A stretch of 64,000 nt of DNA from Ancylostoma caninum (lineage: Eukaryota; Nematoda; Chromadorea; Rhabditida; Ancylostomatidae), in contig JBAJFG010000120.1 in assembly GCA_037903475.1 (NCBI GenBank), positions 806,001 to 870,000 on the forward strand, written 5' to 3'. The notes under the pieces were generated by a model that did no database searches, had not been told where the DNA came from, and saw only the letters and a program-made list of their open reading frames with translations. A program made the position numbers and the translations under genes. Positions 11,938 to 22,585 of this stretch are shown here, one piece after another; the stretch's first letter is position 1; each line of letters opens with the position of its first letter.

Positions 11938-12620
11938 TGAGTAAGGAATCCTGGTAGGCTAAATTTCCCCAAGGCTCCCGTTTCCTTCCCGGGGTTGAAG
12001 TGAACCATAGGGTGAAATATGGGTACATAGTTACCCGACATAGAAATCCTGCTGGTAAAAAGTGCTTTCTCATAGTTAGCCCTAGTCGGGTCAGGAATCC
12101 CACTAGGGAATGATCCTCCTGACGTTAGCTAGGACCTCTCCACCTTATTACACTTCGAAAGAGCTCAAATTAAAGAAAGGAAGGTAAAAGGCCGCTAGCC
12201 CTAATTCAAAAAGGCTGAAGTATTGGAAAAATACAAGAGCAGTGGGTTCTGAAAAGAGAAGCGGAAGCATTTCCCGAGAAGGAAATGTCAGCCAACACAA
12301 CACAGGCTGAAATATGTCTTCAATCAGTTAGGTGGTCGATACAGGAGTCCTTAAAAAAGTTTCTAGATCGGTAAATGAGTCAGGAATCCTGCTCGGAGAC
12401 AATTTACCCCGCACTCTCATAATTTTTCCTTTCCTTATATTCTAGAGGAGCAGTAAGTGATTGAAAGCAGAGAAAATCAGCCACCATTCTTGGAAAGAAA
12501 ATTTGAGGTCCTGGAAAAATTCAGGAGTGCTAGGCTCCGGAAGGAGAAGAGGAAGATGTTTCAGGGAAGGAAAACCTCTTAAAAGCGTAGCGCTGGGCTG
12601 AAATGAAGTTATTCTTCTTA
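11938..12620. repeat. degenerate local duplications
   Basis: Segments at about 12220-12325 and 12510-12615 share GGAAAAAT, GAGAAG.GGAAG, GAAGGAAA and GGCTGAAAT in the same order. Separately, AGGAATCCTG followed by AATTT(A/C)CCCC occurs near 11944 and 12377. They look like old direct duplications of non-coding DNA. Confidence 0.4.
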
Positions 12621-13299
12621 GATAAACTGACAACTTCCCCATTTATGAACCGCGTTACCTACAGTATACCCTTATGGGAAAAAAGTTACGAGTAATGAGC
12701 TCATTCGAGTGGGTTTTAAAGCGATCCACACACCATCCATCATCTACGGTAGGCGGGCGTCGACGACATCGTCACGCCACGCTGACGTCGTTGAGAGATG
12801 TGACGACGTATTTAATAGGACTCCGAGCCGCAGTGGACAACAAATCAAACTTCTCTGAATTATTACAGGTCATAATCATCAGCTAGCTGGGAATAACACG
12901 GAACGATACGACTGCCACCTCACCGCAGGAGGAGGAGCAGGGTTGTGACACTGCAGCGCTGCAATGAGGTATCTTAATAAGGTTGCACTAATAGCGTCGT
13001 GGAATGCAATCGCCGCGACGATGCTGTCGCGCGATTTCGTCTGCATCGCTGGAGGTGAATGGCGATAGCGTGATTAGCTACTGTACATCGTTATTCCTTA
13101 CTTTGAACGTACTTTCACGGGCGTCACAAGTTCGCACAACGTTATTTCATTGGAAATGGACATTTGACGGATGGCGTAAGCGTAACGCTCGGGAAAAAGC
13201 TGTCGAAAGTTGCAAACATGCAGAATTTAGGAAATTAGGAATTTACCAGCCTCCAAATTTTTTGAATGCTTTATATGCTGATAAAAATAAAGTTACTGC

Positions 13300-13552
13300 A
13301 CCGTTGCACTCGATCAGTTCAGCACCACAGAATAACTCTCATCCGGTCTGCCGCGCCGCACCATCTACGCGGCGCGGCCGCGGAAGTTATCAGTTTTGAT
13401 ATTTTGCATCGCTTTTCTCCGTGCCTTTGTAATCCTAAAAATTTGGGTCAGCGTAGCAAGAAACATGATTTAAACAGCAATACCTACGAAGGCCAACAAA
13501 CATAGCGCTCAGCTGGCCTGCCGCGACGGTGGTGCGGTGCGGCAGGCCAAAT
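13300..13552. mobile_element. GC-rich TIR element, relative of 5041-5323
   Basis: It contains CAGCACCACAGAATAAC and GGTCTGCCGCGCCGCACCAT as in the intron element at 5041, and on the right GGTGCGGTGCGGCAGGCCA, the inverted motif. Its boundaries are approximate. An open frame of about 130 codons runs into it from 13004 but shows no family and no good splice context. Confidence 0.45.
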
Positions 13553-13597
13553 TTAAAAAACGTATACTGGTAGCCAGTCACATGTTTTCCCACTCAA

Positions 13598-14359
13598 AGG
13601 CAGCACCCACGGAATTTTTTTTGTCTGAGGTTATGATCGTTTTCGAACCTTAGCAATAGTCCTAACAATTCGACGAAGAAAGTAGCACGGAATACTCAAC
13701 CGTTTCTACAATATAATTAGTCGAATGTTCAAGAACCTGGATCAGCAGGATCAGGGTGGGGTCGTTCGATCGAGTTGTGGCGGCAGCGGAGTGTCGCTGC
13801 CAGCTGACTTGGTAGGCAACCATTTCTTTTCATGCTATTTAAAAGCTATATTGGTCATGTTAGCTATGTTAGTCCTTTGCTTCCCTTTTTTGCACTTTAT
13901 AGCAGAACAAATTTTTCTATTTGTTGTTTTGCAAGGAACCCTCTTCTTGAGTTACTTATGTGGCCGATTCCACCAATGTCTCATTTTCGAATTTTTGCAT
14001 GGTTCTGGAATCGTTTCACAACTCGACTATATTACTGCTATGTATACCTTAGCTGGTCAGATGATCCTTTTCGAAGTTTGGTTTTTTCCATAAACTCCAA
14101 AAACGCTGCAAAAATGGCCAAAATCCTCTTTCGCCTGCAAAACAGCTGACAAGAAATGCAGCGGTATCGACTTTTTTGGATCGGTCCACATCAATCAGAG
14201 CGCGCAACTCGGCCCAACTTGCTTGAAAACGGTGAGCTAAGCGGTTCGAGAAAACAGGAAGGTTTCGGACGTTTTTAGCATTTTAACAGTGTTAAGCGCA
14301 CCCAATTTCTCCAAATTGTACCAAAATCTCGAGGTCAAAAATTTGCGTGGGTGCGGCCT
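13598..14359. mobile_element. TTAA-flanked MITE (piggyBac-like ends), 762 bp
   Basis: The left end reads TCAA|AGGCAGCACCCACGGAA and the right end is the inverted ...GGGTGCGGCCT|TTAA. One TTAA has mutated to TCAA. The interior shares a motif (GATCAGCAGGATCAG...GATCGAGTTGTGGCGGC) with the element at 17210-17962, there in the opposite orientation, so the two are copies of one family. TTAA target sites and precise AGG ends are hallmarks of piggyBac-type transposition. No transposase frame is present, so it would need a helper. Confidence 0.75.
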
Positions 14360-14639
14360 TTAAGGGTATTGCAGGGGCTGTACCCACCGTTTACGTCACA
14401 TCTCCTCCGTACACTCCTTTTATGTCGTGATGGCTCTTCGCACAGTTTCATAAATTAATTGTGTTTTTATCCATGATCTGTTGTTAGCTTTTATTTGCTG
14501 CACGGAGGAAACGTAAACTAAACATTGCCTAAGTTATAATTGTTATTTGATTTATGCGTTGTTTGAAAGCACACCATTCTATGATGGGCCTTGACTATTA
14601 TCGTTGGAATATTGTCAAATGTATTACTATGAACAATTA

Positions 14640-14726
14640 TTAGATTGGTGCAGAAATAATTCTGATTTTCATGCCTTTATTTCCAAACCCATAACTTGCT
14701 TCAACTGCATTTCTGCACCAACCTAA
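14640..14726. mobile_element. 87-bp mariner MITE (MADE1-like)
   Basis: It starts TTAGATTGGTGCAGAAATAA and ends TTTCTGCACCAACCTAA, giving inverted repeats with TA on both sides (14638-14639, 14727-14728). The ends are very close to those of the human Hsmar1-derived MADE1 and of hookworm mariners of that lineage. There is no coding capacity. Confidence 0.85.
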
Positions 14727-14928
14727 TAATAGTGGCGTAATAAAACCAATCTTTCCGAAGAAAATCAAAGCGATTATAATCCGTGAATCTGTGGCAATGA
14801 AGCAGGTGATTTCTTGTTAAAGTGCAGTTCAAATGAGACCTTCTATTGATGACGAGCGTTCCGGAAGCAATTTTGGTACCTCTCTGGTCTTCGAAGAAAT
14901 TCTCCCGGACGAATTCGTCGAGAACTAA

Positions 14929-15660
14929 AATTAAAGGGCACATATCACACACTAGAAAAGCATGAACAGGATGGGTTCCTACCACTTCTGAATACCACTA
15001 TCAGAGTAGCAGATGGTCACACTAAATTAATGTATTATAAGAAACCGGCCTTTCGCAATATTTTAATGCACGCTCGGAACCAATTTCTATCAAGACAACA
15101 GTATTGCGGAAATTTCTCAGAGCAGAAGAAAAGTTATGCACTACAACGAATACATCGGCTAAAAACAATGTCGCACGCATAATTGAAGAGAATAGCTACT
15201 TTGAGAAACCTTCAGGAACGTTGGTCCCGCATTCAAGTGTGGATGCAATAACGCTTTCTCTTTCTTATGTGGGGGTCAGTTCGGCACGAAAAGCTAACCA
15301 AGCAGTGAACATCAGATATCCGGTTATGGATCAGACCTGTGTTCCGTTCATCCCCGACCTTGAAACACCTTCTCACCTCCATACCCTCACATGTACGAAA
15401 GCACATGTCATGGAATGATTTGCCTATTTGTTCTACGGAGAAAATATGCGAGCTTCGAGGCACTGTATACATGATCTTATGCGGTGGATGTGTCGAGAAG
15501 TATTGCATAGCGGTGAGATAATGAGGCCACTGCGCAGGAAGTTGAAGAGTGCTTTGCAACCAGGGCCCGTAGTAGTCTTCTACCTGATCACTCACCTCCG
15601 AGTTGAGCGGCTGGACGAGTCTTCCGAAACGGAGCCAACTCGAAGCGAATATTAATTTTT
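14929..15660 (+). pseudogene. Penelope-like element remnant: RT tail plus GIY-YIG nuclease
   Basis: Reading across several frames recovers the C-terminal part of a Penelope-like retroelement. About 14950-15070 gives DGFLPLLNTTIRV followed by YYKKPAFRNILMHAR, typical of the region after the RT core. About 15230-15330 gives LSLSYVG.SSARKANQAV. About 15440-15560 gives CELRGTVYMILCGGCVEKY and then RPLRRKL in the next frame, matching the GIY-YIG endonuclease module. Stops and frameshifts break it repeatedly. Known of the family: RT plus GIY-YIG proteins that integrate by nicking the target. The 180-codon antisense frame over this stretch is only its shadow. A second, shorter PLE tail lies at 34334. 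Confidence 0.65.
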
Positions 15661-17205
15661 CTTCAAAAACGTGAATTTTAGAACTCTGTGATATTTCTTC
15701 TTTTCCCATTTCTGGGCGCTGCCGTAGAAAGGGTGTGTCGGCTACCCATAGAGGTAAGTCTTCCCAGAAATCCACTCGTCAAGCGAGGAATCCAATTCTA
15801 TGACGAGAATCTTGCTGACTCCACATCCCCGCAGCGTTCGGTTCCTCTCCATTGTTTCTGGACGGAACCTACATTCCCCCTTCGTTTACATACCAACGCG
15901 AGCCGCTACTATGTCAGGCCGAGAGGATTGAACCATTTAAACAGAGCACTTCACGTTGATTGGTCACTATGCATGTCAACTCAGAGTTGAGCGTAAGTAA
16001 GTCGAGAGGTGCTTATTGGCCTCTCCTATGCTGGCAACGCTATTTCTTCAACTTTCTGACCACTCAACTCAAAGTTCACCACCTGTTCAACACGGAATTG
16101 GTTTTCCAAGTCAACTCTCATGATATCACGATCAATTCGAAGTTCAGCTTTGTCTCTTGGTATGTATGATATCAGCGAACATTCAGCTGGCCTGGCTGAA
16201 CTCCACGTTGACCTTTCAGTTGAGCCCAGCTGAAGTATAGGCGGAGGGGGGGGGGGTCACTACGGGCCCAGCTTCCTACAGAATAGTTTCTTCCTTCAAC
16301 AGAAAAGTTTTCCACTACACTGGATTCTCAGACGCGCGACCCAGCACCCACCAGTGTTCGCAGAACGAGTGTTGCATTTTTGTCTAACTGAAACTTTGCA
16401 GAGAAAAATAATGACAACTGGAGATATTAGAAGGCATGGAGCCAATGATAAATAACAGGGATGAACTGAAGGAAATATTGCAGCTGATCAAGTGATTAGG
16501 TCCCTTTCCTTTCTATGGCGCTCTAGTTTAGTACCCTCACTCTATTGCTGCGAGAAAAGGGGTAAGGTCCTTCTCTATCCCACGCTCTTCCTTTGCGTTC
16601 TCAGAAAGACTCCTTTGTATAGGTCTACAGAACTGTATTAGCCATCATCAACGCCTTGCATCGGTGTTGTTACTAATTGCATTGTTTGTCCCTGTACCAA
16701 ATAACGTTGCAATCGTTCTGAGTGTTAAGGTCTCATTACATTTGCTGAGAGCTAACAAGTAAGACATCAAAAAGAGTCTCAGTAATCCAAGAAAAATAGA
16801 CATCTTCTGCTTGATTGTATTCCGCTTTGTATTTCTTATTTTCTAGTACAATTTACATACATGTGCTGGACGTTTACATCAATCACCCACTAGATGTAAT
16901 TTTTAGGCCTAGACATTTAGTAGGTATATTTCAAAAATATGTGTACATATTATATGAGCACATATGAAAGATTACTTGCCTTGCAACTCAGCAGGTTTCC
17001 TTCGCCTTGCCGATGAGTACGGGAGGAAAACTACTTTTACGTTTAATTCTCGTATAAGGTTCATGCATGAAAGGAAAATTGAAGAGACAGTGAAATACAA
17101 AAGCTCAGTACAACTTTAGAATTAAACATAATGTCTACAGTTAGATTTATCGAAATATGTACTGGTTGTCAGAAAAGAATATTCTTTTGACTTCAACTAA
17201 ATCAC
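15661..17205. other. non-coding stretch with local TCAACTC repeats
   Basis: No gene is evident. Between about 15945 and 16220 the word CAACTC/GAGTTG recurs many times in both orientations (for example CAACTCAGAGTTGAG), giving an internally self-complementary patch. A poly-G run lies at about 16244-16256. Confidence 0.4.
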
Positions 17206-17209
17206 TTAA

Positions 17210-17962
17210 AGGCAGCACCCACGGAAAATTTTGACCTTGAGATTTCGGCACAATTCAGGGTAACCGCGTGAGCTGAACACTGCTACAATGCCGAAAACAG
17301 TCGAACCTTAAAATCCCCGTTTTCTGTAGCCTCTTGTCTCATCGCTTTCGAGCACTTGGGACGAGTTGCGCGACCTGTTCGGTGTGAACCGATCCAAAAA
17401 GTCGATATCGCTGCTTTCCTTGTCAGCTGTCTTGTCGGTCTTTTGCACTGTTTTGCAGTGTTTCTGCGGGCGGTGAAGGAGAACAAATTTTGAAAAAGAT
17501 TGCATGACCAGTCAAGATGTCGCACAAACACTGACGAATTCTATATGATCCCGATACGATGAAAGAACTCGACATTGAAATAAGTGACGAAAATCAGGCT
17601 ACACCAGCTAACCAAACAACTAAACAATTAGATCTGTAGTAAAATAATAAGTAGGAAATTTTGCTATGGTAAGTACTGCAAAAAGGGGGAGCTAAAGAGT
17701 GAAAAAGAGCTTTATAATCACAAGAAAAGAAATGGATGTCCACTTGATCTGCTGGTAGCAACAGTCACAACTCGCTGGCCGCCACAACTCGATCGAAAGA
17801 CCCCACGCTGATCCTGCTGATCCAGGATCTTGGACATTCAACTCGTTATATCTTAGAAACAGCTGAGTTTCCCATGCTATTCTTTTGTACAATTGTTGGG
17901 ACAATTGTTTAGGTTCCAAACGATCAAAATCTCAGACACAAAATTTTCCGTGGGTGCTGCCT
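17210..17962. mobile_element. TTAA-flanked MITE (piggyBac-like ends), 753 bp
   Basis: Perfect TTAA duplications flank it (17206-17209 and 17963-17966). Ends are AGGCAGCACCCACGGAAAAT and, inverted, ATTTTCCGTGGGTGCTGCCT. Its interior matches the 13598 element in reverse orientation (GCCGCCACAACTCGATCGA, CTGATCCTGCTGATCC). No transposase frame. Confidence 0.85.
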
Positions 17963-18555
17963 TTAATTATTGAATTAGATTCCCTGTTTCTAGCTGCTTA
18001 CGTCGTTATTATTCCTTACCATCGCCCTCTTGTTTGTTTCCACCTTCATCTAACTACGCTGCTTAATTCCCCACTGTTACCTACATATAGGGCACCGTGG
18101 GTGTATCTAATAAACATTTAAAAGGAGCTATTAATCTCGTATTCGCAAATGCAGCCGTCGTTTGTTGTCTATATCTGCTGCTGCTTTCACAGAAGTACGC
18201 ATCTGGCCTTTACAACCAATGTGACGTCGTTTAGACACCTGAAAAGTGAATTTGATGTCATTCATAATGAACTACAAACACGGAAGTTACGTTCTGTAGC
18301 AATTCCACGGAAGTAGGACAAATAGCCTATTGAAATTTCAGACACATGTACTACGTGGAGCATGTCCCGCATTCATGGTCAGTTATCGCGCAAATCACCC
18401 ATTAGAGTTTGCTACTACTAGTTCCTCTGAATATTAAAAATTTATTAGTACCAGTTGTGATGAGGGATAATTTAGGAATCTGCTGTGGTATTTTTTGAGT
18501 TTTTTCTTTTGATTCCCTCGCTGGATCTCATGTCCTTCAGCCCTGCGCATTCAGG

Positions 18556-18853
18556 GCCAGGATGCATCACTAAGAATACCAATGGTAAACGTGCTAACTC
18601 ATCCCAATTTACCCTTATCGGGCACCCTTCTACAAGTATACTCGTACGTGACTTTTATACCCGCCTGCTAACCACCGGTGATCGTTCCCCTGGGTATGAG
18701 TTTATCCACCTTCCCGATGATGCATCCGGAGATGACGCGCATCATAGAGATTCATAGAGATAGGGGAAAGGTGCCAACACTCCACAAATTTACCCATCGC
18801 TAACATTTGCGTAAACACGTTTACCCTAGGTACTGTCAATGCTGAATCTGGCC
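18556..18853. repeat. dispersed TTTACCC/GGGTAA repeat, two adjacent copies
   Basis: The first copy (about 18556-18730) runs from GGATGCATCACTAAGAATACC to GATGATGCATCCGG. The second (about 18730-18853) contains AAATTTACCCATCGCTAACA and CGTTTACCCTAGGTACTGTC. Both belong to the module described at 7404. Confidence 0.55.
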
Positions 18854-20396
18854 TAAAATTCTGATACCTCATCTTGGAATCCTATTTCTTTTCAAGTAAA
18901 ATCTGTGTATATCTGGCATAGCGTAATATACGATGCATATATAATAAACTTCATAGTACATACTTGTCTTTTCTTTTTTTCTCATCTTTTTTTATACACT
19001 AAAAATGCTGCATCAACTAGCTAGCACTGACCATGAAAAGGTGGCAAAAATATCAAAAATACTCAAAACAAGAAAGAATCAAACAGGATGCCATGACCAC
19101 ATATAAAAACGCAAACAAACGGAAAGTCTGAAATGATACTCCAGTTTCTCCGAACCATTTGGGAGTAGATAATACTATTTTGAGGAATGGTTTGTGGTGG
19201 AGTTCAGAGTTTAACAAATTTAAAAAGTTCTTGTAAAGAAGGTCATTGGGTTTCCGAAAATAGGAAATGGAGGAAGAATTCATTTTGAAAGCAGAAGACG
19301 GGAAATGAAGCAAAAACTCCTCAATTTCCCGATTTCTGCCTTTAAATTACACGAATGACATGAATTCGGTTCATGAGTCATGTAGACAGGCTTGAACTTG
19401 GGAATATGCAGCCTTACATAGGTGGAGAATATCAAAACTCCGCCCACTGCGTCCGTGCTATTTATATCCAGGGAAGAAATAATCGAGAAAACAAAAAAAA
19501 ACAACCGAGGAAATATTCGTGTTCAAGAACAAGGTGAATGGAAGTAGGACCACTCGACTACAAACTCTTGTGAACTCTTATAAACAAACCCTCAAGAGAG
19601 GGATAAATAACCTTAGGTCGCCGCGATAGTGTCCAAATTTTCGCTAATGACGCAATTCTGCGCGATTTTTCTAAGGGTAATGACATCATTGGAGGAAAAT
19701 TCCGAACAAAAAATTTCTAAGGTGACGCCGGAGACACAGGAATCGCTCGTATAAATTAGTTCATGACATTATGAGGATTTTTCAGCATTACATTATATTC
19801 GTTTTCATGACCACTTGGGCAAAATGCAGGCTAATGAATGGCATTCATCAAACAGATCACAGCAATGAATAAGTCAAAATTCCCGCGTGCATATAAAGAA
19901 TTCCACGGAGAGGCACGAAAAAAAATAAGAATGTTTTATTCTGAGTGAACGCTTTCTAGATAGAATTCGCAGCTGCGCGGACTTTTCTTTTTCTATTTCT
20001 GAAGAAGAAATCACCAGTAGTTTACTAGAGGACTTTTTTCTTGGGTAAAACACCACTGCTACTGATCTTTGGGCGCACTTGCCCATATAGAAGGAAGTCC
20101 TTAACATCTGGTTCAACGTCCACTTGGTTGTAAAGTAAAGATAAGATAGAGATAGTTTTTTTTTGAATGTACGTTCGGGAAATCTTAATCCACAAGGTGA
20201 AATTCAGGAATAGTTTGATTATACCGGATGAAGAAAAAGAAGAAAAACGAAAAGTGCTATGTATATAGCTTCTGCTAGGTGGAGTAAGGCCAGTGTCCTT
20301 AAAGTGCCCATAGTTGAGCTTCCAGAAAAAAATCAGGAATCTGGTGTGAAGGTGCTTCATAAGGAAAAAAAGTAGATTGTAACCCCACGCCAACTG
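18854..20396. other. non-coding stretch
   Basis: No gene, repeat family or structural element was recognised. The sequence is AT-rich with short frames only. Confidence 0.4.
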
Positions 20397-20670
20397 TTAG
20401 GTTGATGTGAAAGTTTTGTCGTTTTTTTTTTTGTTTCTCACTGAGTTTATTTTTTCCCAACTTTACGCGAAATTACGGAAAACTAAAAATGCGATGTTTG
20501 TGAATTAACGCATATTCCTTGCCTGCTAACTGATATGGACACCCATTGAACCTGTAGAAAGAAAGAACAGGATTCGCTCTACAAGTCCATCAGCACATCT
20601 GGTTGCTGGACGACATCTAATGAAAACTATAGGTTTTTGAAAAACCAACAAAACTTTTGCACGAACCTAA
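20397..20670. mobile_element. mariner-like MITE, 274 bp
   Basis: The left end is TTAGGTTGATGTGAAAGTTT and the right end, inverted, is AAAACTTTTGCACGAACCTAA followed by TA. The left TA has become TG. The start also resembles the fragment at 62111 (AGGTTGGTGCAGAAGTTCTG, then TGTCGTTTTTT in both), so they share a parent mariner. No transposase. Confidence 0.7.
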
Positions 20671-20798
20671 TATTTAACGAGTTGTTGACTGGTTCAGTAG
20701 TGAGAGGAGTTGTGCAGCCCTTTCCGTGTATTCCTCAGTTGAGTGCCTCACTATCCTAGATATAAAACTGTTTACTATGACAAAAGTGTCTTCCGTGA

Positions 20799-20835
20799 TG
20801 GGTGGGTGAGGGGGCAGGTTGGGGGAGGGGGGAGA
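20799..20835 (+). repeat. G-tract cluster, G-quadruplex candidate
   Basis: GGGTGGGTGAGGGGG, then GGTTGGGGGAGGGGGG: at least four tracts of three or more G with short loops on the plus strand. Confidence 0.5.
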
Positions 20836-20899
20836 TAGACATCCAGAACAGATATAGAGCCCTTCAGTCGCATTTAGAATTTTACTGAGTTGGCCATGC

Positions 20900-22475
20900 A
20901 TGGCCGTTGTAAAAAAAATAGATGGTTTTTATATTCGGAATACGGTTGCTTTAGAAGAGTGAGTTTAACCACAAATCGTTAAGGCGGTTTTGATTGCCCT
21001 CGGTGGGCTCCTGATGCTCAAAAACTAAGAAGACTACCATTGCTAAAATAACGAGAATTACTTGGACTCAGTAAGGTATATGAAGGCATTTTTTTCGCTA
21101 ATTAGCACATTTTTTTCGAGTAAAACGGACGTGTTGCCGAAAATGCTAAGTGTGGCCTACTGTTTTCTGAAGCTCAGCGAACGAAACTTCCTAAAATTTA
21201 CTGAAATGCAAGCAAGTTTGAAAACGACGATTACAGCAAACTGACAGACTAATTACTGGTTTTCAGGCGGAGCACTTGAGAAAGGTGTAATTACCGAATT
21301 TAACTAGTAACTCTCTTTGCACAAGGAGGAGAAGAGTTGATTTTATGGAACAAGTCTATCTAGCTTACCTGCCCAACCAATGAGCACAATCTGTAGAGGA
21401 GGTAAGGACGTATGTGGTTGTTGTAAGCATCAACTGAATTGGAAAAGTCAAGCAAATGCAGTGAATTTTTGAATTTTTGAGCACAATTCCTTGTTTTCTC
21501 GGAAATTTCCTCCGGAAGGTAACAGGGAAATACAAGAAATTGACTGGAAAATACAAGGGAGTTGTCAGAAAGGTGCGGATTCAAGTAAAATTCTACTATC
21601 GCTCCACTGGAATTCAACAATTCCGCCGGAATTTGCATTGCATGGGCGTTCCCAGTGAGATTTTTTGGAAAAAAATTCACAGGTAAAACAAAAAAAACGA
21701 TCACTGGGTTCTTGGAGTTTCTGGATTACTTTTTCCACATGGATAGGTACAGAGCATTACGTTCGTTGACCACTGTTTACGTTTTTTTTTACCTTTTTTT
21801 GCTGGCATTTTAAATATAGTAACAGTACTAGCAGTAGTAGTTGGGATTACAAGTCAACAAATATCTCTCCAGGAATTTCGTAGATCACCAGCCATAGAAA
21901 GATCCAGAAACCTCGTGGAAGACCTTCCAGAGCCAGATCCTAGGAACAACTGACAACTAGGTGGAGCACTATAAATGGAAGACAGAATTGGATTTGGATT
22001 CGAGCAGCTACCTTTTTCTGGATAACCTAGTCTGGCACCGGAAAGTACACCGCCATCGCACAACACAACGAGACTCCAATAAAACGGATTACCGTACAAC
22101 CTCGTCTGTTGTCAACGGAATAAGTTAACCAGCTGTTTAGCCGAACGTTCCAGGAACAGCTACATAAGAGGTGCTGGAATGGAGTATGGCGACTGCAGAC
22201 TATGAATGAGAAATTGGCCCGGTGCAGAGTAAACAGTGGAGGATGCACTGAAAGAGTGTGGATAACCCAGAAATTGGGTCTTGGGTGGATTCAAGGGTTA
22301 GAGCCTTAGGGATCTCAGAAGAACTAATAAGTCTGATGGGTCGCGATTGTCTCAGCTAAAATTTCAGGTGAAATTTTTAAAAATTTCAGGTGGAATTTTC
22401 AGGAATTCGGCAGGAAACTGGATTGAATTTGCTCAGAATTAAACAGGAACGCGCCGAAATCATTTGGCGCCCTCC
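20900..22475. other. non-coding stretch
   Basis: No gene or repeat was recognised on either strand. Confidence 0.4.
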
Positions 22476-22585
22476 TGTATCGCTGAGATTACCCAGGGTA
22501 AACGTGGTAACACCACACAGATTTACCCATCATTAGCATGGCAGCCAACTCGTTTACCCAGGGTAATCCCAGTGGTGCATCTTGG
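22476..22585. repeat. dispersed TTTACCC/GGGTAA repeat, compact copy
   Basis: It starts CTGTATCGCTGAGATTACCC, has GATTTACCCATCATTAGCAT in the middle and ends GTTTACCCAGGGTAATCCC with GGTGCATC. This is one of the cleanest copies, with clear inverted ends of about 25 bp. Confidence 0.65.

Noticed and set aside
13004..13399. 131-codon frame, partly protein-like
   Set aside because: Non-ATG start, runs into a TIR element, no splice signals and no family; insufficient support as a gene.
15233..15775. 180-codon minus-strand open frame
   Set aside because: It lies opposite the PLE RT/GIY-YIG remnant, whose plus-strand motifs explain the region.
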